From assembly GCA_905221605.1 (NCBI GenBank), contig CAJNDS010000302.1:72501-115000 (forward strand): a DNA stretch of 42,500 bases, read 5' to 3'. A program made the translations under genes and the position numbers. Below, piece by piece: positions 19,837 to 28,516 of this stretch (positions within the stretch are counted from its first letter, which is position 1; each line of letters begins with the position of its first letter). The notes under the pieces are model-generated. The model saw only the letters and a list, made by a program, of their open reading frames with translations, did not search any database and was not told the origin of the DNA. The DNA is from Symbiodinium natans (taxonomy: Eukaryota > Sar > Dinophyceae > Suessiales > Symbiodiniaceae).

Positions 19837-20043
19837 TACGGGGGGCAACCGAAAGGGAGAGGAAACCAACCCCAACAGTCGCCAAAGAATTCACCCTGAA
19901 CCAACCAGCAAACAACAGGAACTCAAAACTTCTTTTTGCTACCAGGCGCATGGCCCAGTCTTGAGCCATGAAGATTACCGGGTACATTGACCCTTCAACT
20001 CCCAATACCAACTCCTTTCTACAATACCAACTGCAGCTCCGCA
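19837..20043 (-). repeat. 3' LTR (207 bp)
   Basis: On the minus strand it begins TGCGGAG and ends CCCCGTA, so it starts with the usual TG and ends TA rather than CA. It is identical to 28310-28516 except for one G/A difference. Its outer edge abuts CCCTA repeats and its inner edge abuts the polypurine tract. Confidence 0.9.
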
Positions 20044-20051
20044 CTCCCCCT
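20044..20051 (-). promoter_or_regulatory. Polypurine tract
   Basis: AGGGGGAG on the minus strand lies immediately before the TG of the 3' LTR. This is where plus-strand DNA synthesis is primed in LTR elements. Its exact position supports the LTR boundary. Confidence 0.75.
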
Positions 20052-20072
20052 GTCCTAGGATTTCCTAGGACA
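20051..20072. other. Perfect palindrome beside the polypurine tract
   Basis: TGTCCTAGGA and TCCTAGGACA form 10-bp arms around two bases. It lies directly upstream of the polypurine tract in the transcript. Confidence 0.8.
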
Positions 20073-20233
20073 CATTGGAGGTGCAGATCTTTGGCCAAAA
20101 ACCGCCATTTAGGCAGCAGCCAGCTGCTTGAAATGCACAATATGGTTTTACGTCATCCAGGACGAATTTATAGCACATTGGCTAAACCCACTAACCACAG
20201 AGAATCTTTTTTCACCATGATCCTCTTGTCATT

Positions 20234-20269
20234 GAAGACTCTTCGGTCTTCTTCACCACGAACCGTGGT
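20234..20269 (-). other. Two adjacent hairpins in the 3' untranslated region
   Basis: GAAGAC/GTCTTC arms (20234-20239 and 20246-20251) enclose six bases. ACCACG/CGTGGT arms (20255-20260 and 20264-20269) enclose three. The pair sits between the stop codon and the 3' LTR and could be a packaging or dimer signal; that role is inference. Confidence 0.5.
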
Positions 20270-20413
20270 CTTCGCTACGCAAAAAGCTACTGACTTCTAC
20301 TATCAGGGATTTCCATACCCTTAATAGTAACCACCGTATTTTCAGCGCATTGGCTGATCCAGCACACCTGTCTTCAGAAAGAGAAAAACCATCCCTTCAT
20401 CCATACCATCCAG

Positions 20414-23400
20414 TCACTTCTTCTTCCGATGGGTATCGATACTGAGGTGAAGTCGCAGCAGAACATACTCTAGGTCCGAAACTGTAAGAACAGGATCCTG
20501 CACGCACCTTTGAATTGAGGATACCAATCCTTCTCTCTTTGCGTCCTCAATCGCTTGGCAAGATTGACCCAGCTCTGCATCCACAGCGGTAGACGCTTGC
20601 GCATCCACATCAGAGGAACGATCCTTTTCCTCAGGACCTTTCACCACTACCACCTCTTCCTTTTTGGGGCTTTGACTTTTCTCCTTCTTCTTCGTCTTTC
20701 CCACGACGCTTGACTTTGTGCGCATTTTCGAGGCTTTTTCCCCTGCAGAAACCACCGCATTGGATGATGATCCACCCTTCTCAATGATCGCCGGCATCTT
20801 CTTCGGCTTTGGAACCATGAGAGTATAAGGATCCTCGATAGCTGCAGTTTTCCTCTTCTTTTTGACCTTTTTCACCTCTTCCTCAACGGCAACCTCCGTC
20901 TCCGAAGTCTCAACCACCTCCTTTTCGGCAGGAATATCCTTGCTGGACTCCCTTTCTAGGGACCTCTTTTTGCCCCTTTTGGGATCTTTCTCTTCTACCA
21001 CGTTGGCTCGCTCGAACCATATCCTCAGGTCATTGACCCATTCTTCCACCTCCGCCAGCGAAACCTCATACGACTTCACTATTTCGTGAAGTTCCAGCAA
21101 GGACAGCATACCAGTGGTCCACGAACACCATTCTCTATCCAGTTGGTCAGTGTCTCCTTTGAATTTCAGGAGTTTGAACAGCGGGTCCGCCTCGGCACGA
21201 GCCAAATCTGACTTGCCATTGGACATAAATGAGATCGCCTCCATCAACAGTTCCACCATTTTGGTATCATCATCGTAAACCATGAAATCCTCCTCACCAT
21301 CATCGAACCGTTCAGGAGAGATCTCCTTTTCTCCACCTTTTGCACCAGAACTTCTCCTTGGACCGTCCCTTGGGGGCGTCCTTGGAGACCTTGGCCTCTG
21401 TTCATCCAGCGGATCACCATGCTCAAAGACACACCTGTCCCCATAACGACACTTCCCAGACTGAGCAAACTGGATACACCTTACACCAGTTGCATCATGC
21501 GAGAACGCACACTCCTTTCCAGCGAAGCAGGGTCTCCCAGCCACATAGTATTTGCACCAATACGATTGCAGCACCACATCATCTTCTGAATGGATGAATT
21601 TGCAGTGTTCACCAAATTTGCAGCGATCTTTTCCCCTGCTGAACCAATAGCAGAAGCCTTTCTTCCTCTTCTCCAAGCGCTCCGCCTCGTACCGGTCCAT
21701 AGGGCGATTCTGCTCTACATGAACATTGCCACGTACCTGAGAACTGCTCCCTTCACCCAAGGTGCTATCAGTATTTGATGCTTGGAGTACAGCTGGAAAA
21801 CCTGGCCTTGGTCCTACCACCTTCATGATTGGTTTTCCGCCATCTCCTGAGCCACGCTGAGACAATCCAAAAACATTGAACATTTTCACGAAGGCCTTTC
21901 TAGTGCCGATCTTCTGCACCCTTTTGATTGGATGTTTCATTGCTCCAAGCTTGCATCCAGATACATTCGAACGACACAACCTCCTATACCCAGCTCTATA
22001 TCCCTTTTTCCAAAGAGCCATAAGAATTCTAGAGGCAGTAACATTCTCCACCTCTACCTTTTCCAACTGTCCCTCACTTTCCGGAACAAACCCATCCAAC
22101 CTATCCATATCTGAAGACCTTTCCATCTTTTTTGACACCACTTCGTCGAGGTAGTCTTCAGAGATCCAGGGTAAGTTCCTCTTAGAGGAAAAATCACCAC
22201 CATTGTCTGGTCCTTCACCAGGATACCCCTTTGTGCTGTCAAAGATCTTACCAGTCGTGCGGTCCTGCGTAGAAAAATCCCAGTTGGAAGCAACGCGAGA
22301 GTACACTGACCACAAGAACATCCTTGTGCCAGCCAATCTTGACGACCCACTGGATGTCTCCTCTTCTGGAGAAACTTCTGGCGCTTTGTCATCCCTTCCA
22401 GTGTCACCAATTGTCTCACCTCCAGCATCTTCAATGGGAATAAGGGATTCATTGTTCCCTTGATCAAGTACCGCATCTTCCTGTCCAAGAATCTCCAGCA
22501 CCGTTGTGGAAGGATCCACTTCCTCATCAGCATCGTCGTCCATCCTTTTCCAGAGAACCTCCAATTGATCAGCACATGTCGCCGCCTGAAGAAACTCCAT
22601 CAATTGAGCCTTCCCGCGCTGCCAGAGAAATTCCGAATTCACCACTGACCCTTGGCCTCCTAGGGTAAGGAACGGAGCAACCAATTTGGCTACCCTCGCC
22701 ATAAGTTCAACGTGAACTTCCATGCCTGGACTGCGACTCCAATCGTAGGCAAGTGCCTCCATAGCAGTTCCAAACTTATCAGTATTTTTGAATTCCCCTT
22801 CCAGACCAGGAGACAGCAATGCACCCATCACCGAAAGAGGATAATTTCCCACCACCGGCAAGCACGGATTGTCATGGAACGAATGATGCAAATCACCATA
22901 ATGTCCTTGATCTCTCCTTTGAAAAAGGAGTGTCCCAGTCCCTAGCTGGGCATTCAATTCATCCACTTGAACCATTTCAGCACATATCCTCTGTGCTGCA
23001 GTTGCTATTGCCGGCCAGATGGTACGATCGGTCAAACCGCGACGCATAACCCAATCAGTTGTTGGCGACTGAATCAGCATTCGTGGATCATACACCATGA
23101 CCACCATTGCACCATCATCCATTGACTGATCAGCATCGTCCTCCAGCGCCAGGTTCAAATCCTGTTCGCTTGCACCTTCGGATGACATGCTAATAACCAA
23201 ATTTCGATCCATCTTATTGGACCCCTTCTGACAGTCCCTTTGCCCCACAGGCAACTTGCCGACAGCAACCTTCCAATAAATCCGATTCAGAAGGCCTTTA
23301 ATAAGCAATTGCTGAGGGTCCTTCTTCACCGGACGAACATCCAATGTCTTCGCACCATCACCACGGAGTTCATTGCTCCCACCTTCTCCTTCTTTTTGGT

Positions 23401-24772
23401 CAGTCTCCTCGCCAGAAATTTGCACTGCTCCTTCCAGCGCCGTCTCCTGTCCAGCCACTTCTTGCCCAGGAAGAACTTGAGCGCTTTCAGATACATTCAC
23501 CTGTCCAGCAACACCTTGCCCAGGTAAAACCTCATCCGTGGAGCCCACCGCCAGCGAACCAACCATAACTGAGCCATCCCTTGCTCTTTTTTGAGACTGT
23601 TCAGTTCGACGAGAAGGTTGTGGTAGCGAAAAAACTTGAGAAGTCACTTCTTGGCGGGTCTCCCCCCGCGACGCTTTGTCGCGTCCTTCGCCAAGGTGAA
23701 CCGATTTTTTCTGCCCATCATTGGGGCTTGAAGAACCAGCCATTGGAACATTGCCACTCATCGCAGTTCTTTGTGAATCCCTTTCTCGCAAAAAGATTTC
23801 CCTCAGGTGTCTCGCGCTGTTGGTTTCTTCCTCGCTTGAATCACCTGAGGAATCTGCATAGGAGACCAAAGCTCCCATTTGATCATCATCATCCACCAAA
23901 TCTGCCCACGCTCTGCTGAATGGGTACGACAAACCACCACGGGGCTTTACTGGTTCCAGCGGCTTTGGCTTTTCCACCACTTCCGCCGGCTGCACTCGCC
24001 GTTGTGAGCGAGAGCGTGGCACCTGTCGCACCTGTTTTTTATCCAGCAAGGGCCTTCCCCTTTTCACAGGGTTTGATCTTGACCGATACGCCTTTGTTGG
24101 CGGGTTCACCGGTGGCATTCCAACTCCCACCAATCGCAACCTCTGCACGCACAGCGGGGATCTCTGCGCAAGCGTCCATGCGTCACGGTACTTGCCGGTG
24201 TCGAAAATCTCTCGATAAGACCCTCGCGGCATCTCCTTTGTACCAGGACCTTCAGCTTCACGCACCTGAGAAATAGTTCTCACCCCATCTCTTCCAGCTT
24301 CTCGGCTTCCAGAAGATTGCTCCATGCGTACCGACGCGTTGGTAGAAACAGCCACATCCGGCGACATTGGCCGGTATTGAACACCACCCACCAATTGCAG
24401 AATTTTGCAGGCCGTCACCTTGTTAACTCCTTTTTCCACCAAATCCTCCACAAAGATATACTCTTGTAGCTCTTTGACGTTGGTGACACCCAGCTTGATC
24501 ATAACATCACTTACGTGAGGTGTATACACCCACAAGTGGTTGTTGCGAGCCATCCAATGTTCTATTGGCTCTTCAGGATCCTGAAGACGTACCGCGGTAG
24601 ACTCTACCACCGAATCCTTTTGTACCTCTCCATCCGTTCCATCCAGTGTATCACCTTCACCGATTTCCTGTGACACATTGGTCATTTGCAGCGCTTTTGG
24701 TGCCGAGGATGACGAAGATTCTGCTCCCCCACTTACCGGTGGTTGAAAGGCGTTCCTGTCGGGAATCTCCAA
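20414..24772 (-). CDS. Retroelement polyprotein, distal part: three CCCH fingers
   Basis: This 1452-residue open frame is in the same frame as the upstream one, directly after its TGA (24775-24773). The first codon is TTG, so it is most likely made by readthrough or was cut off by a nonsense mutation; the first ATG is at 24685. Near residues 76-124 is a SAM-like helical segment (VSDVMIKLGVTNVKELQEY). Around 1037-1118 are three tandem CCCH fingers (C-x9-C-x5-C-x3-H, then two C-x8-C-x5-C-x3-H), for example WCKYYVAGRPC and CIQFAQSGKC. The tail is rich in Lys/Glu with basic clusters (KKVKKKRK) that could be nuclear-localisation or RNA-binding signals. No catalytic motif of protease, integrase or reverse transcriptase is present. 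Role: probably RNA-binding structural protein. Confidence 0.8.
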   Translation of the reverse strand: MEIPDRNAFQPPVSGGAESSSSSAPKALQMTNVSQEIGEGDTLDGTDGEVQKDSVVESTAVRLQDPEEPIEHWMARNNHLWVYTPHVSDVMIKLGVTNVKELQEYIFVEDLVEKGVNKVTACKILQLVGGVQYRPMSPDVAVSTNASVRMEQSSGSREAGRDGVRTISQVREAEGPGTKEMPRGSYREIFDTGKYRDAWTLAQRSPLCVQRLRLVGVGMPPVNPPTKAYRSRSNPVKRGRPLLDKKQVRQVPRSRSQRRVQPAEVVEKPKPLEPVKPRGGLSYPFSRAWADLVDDDDQMGALVSYADSSGDSSEEETNSARHLREIFLRERDSQRTAMSGNVPMAGSSSPNDGQKKSVHLGEGRDKASRGETRQEVTSQVFSLPQPSRRTEQSQKRARDGSVMVGSLAVGSTDEVLPGQGVAGQVNVSESAQVLPGQEVAGQETALEGAVQISGEETDQKEGEGGSNELRGDGAKTLDVRPVKKDPQQLLIKGLLNRIYWKVAVGKLPVGQRDCQKGSNKMDRNLVISMSSEGASEQDLNLALEDDADQSMDDGAMVVMVYDPRMLIQSPTTDWVMRRGLTDRTIWPAIATAAQRICAEMVQVDELNAQLGTGTLLFQRRDQGHYGDLHHSFHDNPCLPVVGNYPLSVMGALLSPGLEGEFKNTDKFGTAMEALAYDWSRSPGMEVHVELMARVAKLVAPFLTLGGQGSVVNSEFLWQRGKAQLMEFLQAATCADQLEVLWKRMDDDADEEVDPSTTVLEILGQEDAVLDQGNNESLIPIEDAGGETIGDTGRDDKAPEVSPEEETSSGSSRLAGTRMFLWSVYSRVASNWDFSTQDRTTGKIFDSTKGYPGEGPDNGGDFSSKRNLPWISEDYLDEVVSKKMERSSDMDRLDGFVPESEGQLEKVEVENVTASRILMALWKKGYRAGYRRLCRSNVSGCKLGAMKHPIKRVQKIGTRKAFVKMFNVFGLSQRGSGDGGKPIMKVVGPRPGFPAVLQASNTDSTLGEGSSSQVRGNVHVEQNRPMDRYEAERLEKRKKGFCYWFSRGKDRCKFGEHCKFIHSEDDVVLQSYWCKYYVAGRPCFAGKECAFSHDATGVRCIQFAQSGKCRYGDRCVFEHGDPLDEQRPRSPRTPPRDGPRRSSGAKGGEKEISPERFDDGEEDFMVYDDDTKMVELLMEAISFMSNGKSDLARAEADPLFKLLKFKGDTDQLDREWCSWTTGMLSLLELHEIVKSYEVSLAEVEEWVNDLRIWFERANVVEEKDPKRGKKRSLERESSKDIPAEKEVVETSETEVAVEEEVKKVKKKRKTAAIEDPYTLMVPKPKKMPAIIEKGGSSSNAVVSAGEKASKMRTKSSVVGKTKKKEKSQSPKKEEVVVVKGPEEKDRSSDVDAQASTAVDAELGQSCQAIEDAKREGLVSSIQRCVQDPVLTVSDLEYVLLRLHLSIDTHRKKK

Positions 24773-27175
24773 TCATCTTTTCCTTTGAAATGACACATGG
24801 TTCGCCAAGTTCACCAGATGCTTCAATTGGGCCAGCCGTTCTCCAGACATTTCTTCGTGAGAGTACTTGCAGCCATATCGCACGCGACATCTCCCTCTGA
24901 GGTAGTAGTCGAAGCAGCAATGATGGAACCCTGCTTCCCTTAGGGCCTTCCGAGACGCATTGTCCCAGGATCTGCCGGGCTCCCAAGTCCCTTCCAAAAC
25001 CGCCTTTTCATCGCGCGAATATCTGCAGGAGTTGCCATATTTACAACCTTCTCCTTGGTTGTAATACAGACACATCTGCCTCTTTGGCTCGACTGACACC
25101 GATTCACCCTTTGATGCACCTTTACCAAAGTTGTACTTGGCTCTGAAAGCAAAATCCTCCCGCTCCTGCTGTGCCTCGTCCACTGTGCCTTCTTCCGTAG
25201 GAGGGTCACCAATGTCCCCATCCTCGTCTCCAGCTTTTTGGCTGTTCTTTGGCTCAGCTGATCCTCCTCCTGGCCAACCTTCACCATAACGACGATGTTC
25301 ATAGGAACACTCATCTCCATTGCGACACCTCCCCTGATTGAAAAACTTGCACAGTTTACTGTACCCCGGCGACACAGTTTTTGGCGTCAGGTGAGCTTTC
25401 TTGTATTGATCGGGATCCATGTAGGCTTCCATTGGCTTGTTCTCCCTTTTACTCATGGATTCCACTGCACCATCAAGCTCCTGCAAAAACCGCTTGGTGT
25501 CCAGCCAAAGCGCGTTCCAAAGTTCATCTTTGCCTTGACTCAGCAACGTTGCCACCGCTTCACCCACAACTGGTCGAGTAAATCTCCTTTTCCTACATGC
25601 CAGTTCGAAGAGCGCGTTGTGGTACTGTTTTCGGGAAAAGGTGGATGTCTTTCCCAAGCCTGCGCTTTCTGCACCATCGGGCTTCCAACCATCACTTTGC
25701 AAGATGCCATACGCGCGCCGAGCTTCCGCATCCAGGAATGCATGATCTGCAACACACTCCTGTATCTCTTCCATTGTACGACCCAACAGCATCCCAGTGA
25801 TTTTGCCCACATAGGCCTTATCCGCCTTTCCATCCTCAAGAAGAGCTCTATAGATCTTTTCTCCATAGAGTTGCCTTTCCTCTCGTTCTTCTGAGGATAA
25901 CTCCTGATCAGCAAACCATTCATCGGATTGCTCTTCCTCCCATTTCCAGTCCCATTGACTGTTGGAATCTTGGTACCATTGACCAGCATACCATGAATCT
26001 GTCCACCACGTGCTCCAGCCGCTGTCTTTCCATTTGCGCAGCGTCGAAGAAGAGTCCTCCTCGTCCTCTTCCAAAACCAGAAAGGTGTCCAAGATCACGG
26101 TACCATCATCTTCCACTCGTTTCACTGTTCCATTGACAGTATCACCAAATTTGAATAGATGTGTGTTGTTCCCTTCTGCAGGAATCAATACATTCACATC
26201 ACCATGGTCCAAAAAGGCTCCATACCCATTGATGCAGCGCACTAGACCAACGATCTCATCTCCCTCTTGATAGCAATGTTCCCCAGGTGAATCCAAGGCT
26301 CCCGCTCGGGGCACTTTCTTTGCATGCTCTTCAGAAACCATCTCTGTATCATCGGCTCCTGAAACATCCTTTGTTTCCACCTTTGGGTCACACTGCTCGT
26401 CCTGCTCCTGCACGAGTCCCACAAGATCATCCATCTTGTGCTCCAGGGGCTCAGGACCTTCCTTTTTTCCAGCCAATGGCTTTGCCTCATCTGTTGCAGT
26501 TCGCTCGGTGTCGACTTCCGGCGAGCTTCCAGACGGCAATACTTCCCCCTTCATGGGAGCGGACCCATCATTGGAGTCTTTTGTCACACCTTCTGCAGCA
26601 GGCAAATTTTCTTCCACTGCAGGGCTATTGGATTGCTCATCCGCGGCAGGTACATTTTCTTCCACCGCAGGCTCCTTTGGCTCCATGGTTTCCAAAGGAG
26701 AATTGCCACCATCATTGACCACAGCTGCCTCATCGGCTCCGGCGTAGCCCTTGCTATTTCGTTCCTCGCTGCTAACTTCAGGTTGCACCAGTGCGTCCAC
26801 CTGTGAACCTCCGTCGTCAGCTGCTACGGAGACCTGCGCCCCATTGTTGCAGTCGTCCGTGGAACGTGACACCATATGCACCTCAACCCGTGCCTCTTTC
26901 GCACTCCAGGTACTATCTGGCGCATTGACCCGCGCATCATTGGCGCTCCAGGCCTCATCTTTCAGATCTTCCGTGTCTCCAGCTATTCCAGAAGCTTCTT
27001 TTTCTCCCTGAATGGCAAGATTCTTGGCACCAAACGAAGAGACCTCCTCAGTCGTAACGCACAACTTTTCCCCTCCGTCCTCCAAATCTCCAGGATCACC
27101 TTCCTGAACGACAGGTACCACATCCACCACTCTCTCTTCTGCAGCCGACACAGTTCCAATCTCCACATTGGGCAT
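24773..27175 (-). CDS. Retroelement polyprotein, middle part: S1-like domain and CCCH fingers
   Basis: The frame is 800 codons. The first 300 residues are acidic, low-complexity sequence. Residues about 303-365 look like an S1 RNA-binding fold (GDEIVGLVRCINGYGAFLDHG, then FGDTVNGTVKRVEDDGTVIL). A tryptophan-rich acidic patch follows (about 385-420). Near residue 607 is a clean CCCH finger (CKFFNQGRC-x5-C-x3-H). Near 699 a second finger has Arg where the last His should be, and near 750 a third is intact. The ATG at 27175 overlaps the A-run at which the upstream frame shifts, so the start is more likely a frameshift junction than a true initiation site. The frame ends in TGA, beyond which the same frame stays open for 1452 codons. 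Confidence 0.8.
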   Translation of the reverse strand: MPNVEIGTVSAAEERVVDVVPVVQEGDPGDLEDGGEKLCVTTEEVSSFGAKNLAIQGEKEASGIAGDTEDLKDEAWSANDARVNAPDSTWSAKEARVEVHMVSRSTDDCNNGAQVSVAADDGGSQVDALVQPEVSSEERNSKGYAGADEAAVVNDGGNSPLETMEPKEPAVEENVPAADEQSNSPAVEENLPAAEGVTKDSNDGSAPMKGEVLPSGSSPEVDTERTATDEAKPLAGKKEGPEPLEHKMDDLVGLVQEQDEQCDPKVETKDVSGADDTEMVSEEHAKKVPRAGALDSPGEHCYQEGDEIVGLVRCINGYGAFLDHGDVNVLIPAEGNNTHLFKFGDTVNGTVKRVEDDGTVILDTFLVLEEDEEDSSSTLRKWKDSGWSTWWTDSWYAGQWYQDSNSQWDWKWEEEQSDEWFADQELSSEEREERQLYGEKIYRALLEDGKADKAYVGKITGMLLGRTMEEIQECVADHAFLDAEARRAYGILQSDGWKPDGAESAGLGKTSTFSRKQYHNALFELACRKRRFTRPVVGEAVATLLSQGKDELWNALWLDTKRFLQELDGAVESMSKRENKPMEAYMDPDQYKKAHLTPKTVSPGYSKLCKFFNQGRCRNGDECSYEHRRYGEGWPGGGSAEPKNSQKAGDEDGDIGDPPTEEGTVDEAQQEREDFAFRAKYNFGKGASKGESVSVEPKRQMCLYYNQGEGCKYGNSCRYSRDEKAVLEGTWEPGRSWDNASRKALREAGFHHCCFDYYLRGRCRVRYGCKYSHEEMSGERLAQLKHLVNLANHVSFQRKR

Positions 27176-28245
27176 TTTTCCTCTGGACCCACCGATTCCA
27201 CCGCTGCCACACCCTCAGAAAGCGCTTCCATTTCTTCCCGATCCAGATGTTCTCCAGCGATGTCTGCTCGGCTTCCAGAAATCCCTTCCTCATCAGGAGA
27301 ACCCGAGGTCGGGGCGTCACCACCAGCCCTAAGACCGCTATCCCTGATAGTCGAGGAAAAATCCTTTTCACCTACACTATTTACACCGCTGTTGACACTT
27401 TCCACGCTACCCTGTTGTGCCCTGAAAGACTCAGTAGGCGACGAGGACGAAGTAGTACCCAGTGCTGGCTCTTCTTCCACAGGGACAATGCCCATTCCAA
27501 CACCAGACCCTTCACTGTTTCCAGCCATCCCAGTCTTCTTGGGCAACACCCATTGGGTATCTCCCGTGTCTAAGCAGTAAAGATATTCTCTCCCATCCTC
27601 GTGAAAATGGCGTTCCCATGTCTTCCCATCACAGTCGATGATTGGAAGGTCAGCAGCTTGAGACAATTTGCCTCCACCATCAGCGTATAAGTCTTCATCT
27701 GACTCCTGCTGTATTCTCGCTGCCTCCAATTCCAGGATTTCTCCTTCACTCATCACCATAGCAACAGGAACGACTCCTTCTGCGTCCCCAACGACGAGGA
27801 TACTGCTTTTTGTCGCAGCAACAGGCGCAGTTTCTTCCGCTTCACCTGTCAACAGATCACCACTTTCAGCCGCGAAGCTCACTTTGTTGCGAGCTCGCTT
27901 GGAAACAGGGATAACATCCCCAACCAGTTCTGTCTGGCACCCTTGCTCCACCATCTTTGACGTAGAGGAGCTTGTTGTTGGCGCTCCCGTTGATTCAGCA
28001 GGTCCCGCAGCTCGGAGACAAAGCCCATGTTTGCTCAGAAGGCGCAGCAAAACTGCTTCCATCTGGTCTTCCAGTCCTTCCACCACCGGCTTCTCTCCGC
28101 CACGCATACCACCAGCATCAACCAGAGCTTCCACATTGGGAACAACTTTTTCACCCGTTGCAGACCTTTTGACACCACCTTCACCTTGATCGCCCACATT
28201 GGAGCTCGATGATGCCGTACCAGTCCGTAACCAGTTGGTCGCCAT
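26983..28245 (-). CDS. Retroelement polyprotein, N-terminal part with WW domain
   Basis: The ATG at 28245 (MATNWLRTG) is preferred; an upstream in-frame GTG at 28260 is not a credible eukaryotic start. Near residues 200-228 lies a WW domain with both tryptophans and the final proline (TWERHFHEDGREYLYC, then TGDTQWVLP). WW domains bind proline-rich partners. Acidic, Ser-rich sequence surrounds it. The frame is convincing to about 27180 and then shifts: real coding continues in the -1 frame from 27175, while this frame reads a shadow until its stop at 26983. Fusing the two needs one base at a run of five A (27175-27179). Confidence 0.8.
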   Translation of the reverse strand: MATNWLRTGTASSSSNVGDQGEGGVKRSATGEKVVPNVEALVDAGGMRGGEKPVVEGLEDQMEAVLLRLLSKHGLCLRAAGPAESTGAPTTSSSTSKMVEQGCQTELVGDVIPVSKRARNKVSFAAESGDLLTGEAEETAPVAATKSSILVVGDAEGVVPVAMVMSEGEILELEAARIQQESDEDLYADGGGKLSQAADLPIIDCDGKTWERHFHEDGREYLYCLDTGDTQWVLPKKTGMAGNSEGSGVGMGIVPVEEEPALGTTSSSSPTESFRAQQGSVESVNSGVNSVGEKDFSSTIRDSGLRAGGDAPTSGSPDEEGISGSRADIAGEHLDREEMEALSEGVAAVESVGPEEKCPMWRLELCRLQKREWWMWYLSFRKVILEIWRTEGKSCALRLRRSLRLVPRILPFREKKKLLE

Positions 28246-28297
28246 GGCTTCAACTATCACCCTGAAGCCGAAACACAGACCGCAGGGAACCTAATTT

Positions 28298-28309
28298 GGG
28301 CTCATAACC
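28298..28309 (-). promoter_or_regulatory. Primer-binding site for a half initiator tRNA-Met
   Basis: The plus-strand text GGGCTCATAACC (28298-28309) equals the anticodon stem-loop of initiator tRNA-Met as known in yeast. The minus-strand RNA is therefore complementary to it over 12 nt, and the site abuts the LTR end exactly. Copia and Ty5 use the same internal part of the cleaved initiator tRNA as primer. The match plus the position make chance unlikely. Confidence 0.8.
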
Positions 28310-28516
28310 TACGGGGGGCAACCGAAAGGGAGAGGAAACCAACCCCAACAGTCGCCAAAGAATTCACCCTGAACCAACCAGCAAACAACAGGAACTCAAA
28401 ACTTCTTTTTGCTACCAGGCGCATGGCCCAGTCTTGAGCCATGAAGATTACCGGATACATTGACCCTTCAACTCCCAATACCAACTCCTTTCTACAATAC
28501 CAACTGCAGCTCCGCA
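28310..28516 (-). repeat. 5' LTR (207 bp), promoter-bearing
   Basis: Same 207 bp as the 3' LTR. Within it, 28433-28441 is the complement of TGGCTCAAG, the last nine bases of the dinoflagellate spliced leader, and the bases before it match the leader partly (about 15 of 22). If real, the R region of the LTR may begin at a captured leader. Confidence 0.9.

Larger units (their letters stand above)
19837..28516 (-). mobile_element. LTR retrotransposon, Gag-like only, half-tRNA primed
   Basis: This is an 8680-bp element transcribed on the minus strand. From its 5' end it has an LTR (28310-28516), a primer-binding site, one very long Gag-like reading frame (28245 to 20414, with one frameshift and one UGA), a 3' untranslated region with hairpins, a polypurine tract and an LTR (19837-20043). 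The LTRs differ at one base in 207, so the insertion is young. It is inserted in a telomere-like array. No protease, integrase, reverse transcriptase or RNase H motif could be found in any frame, so enzymes must come from another element. Half-tRNA priming is typical of copia, Ty5 and relatives, and a Ty1/copia-type helper is a reasonable guess. CCCH fingers in place of the usual CCHC knuckle are unusual for Gag. Confidence 0.85.

Noticed and set aside
24685-24772. Independent start of the distal retroelement frame at TTG
   Set aside because: A TTG directly after an in-frame TGA is only the first codon of the open stretch, not a plausible eukaryotic start.
20862-28253. Many open frames on both strands within 20.4-28.3 kb, up to 234 codons
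   Set aside because: They overlap the long minus-strand retroelement frames in other frames or antisense and have composition of shadow translations.
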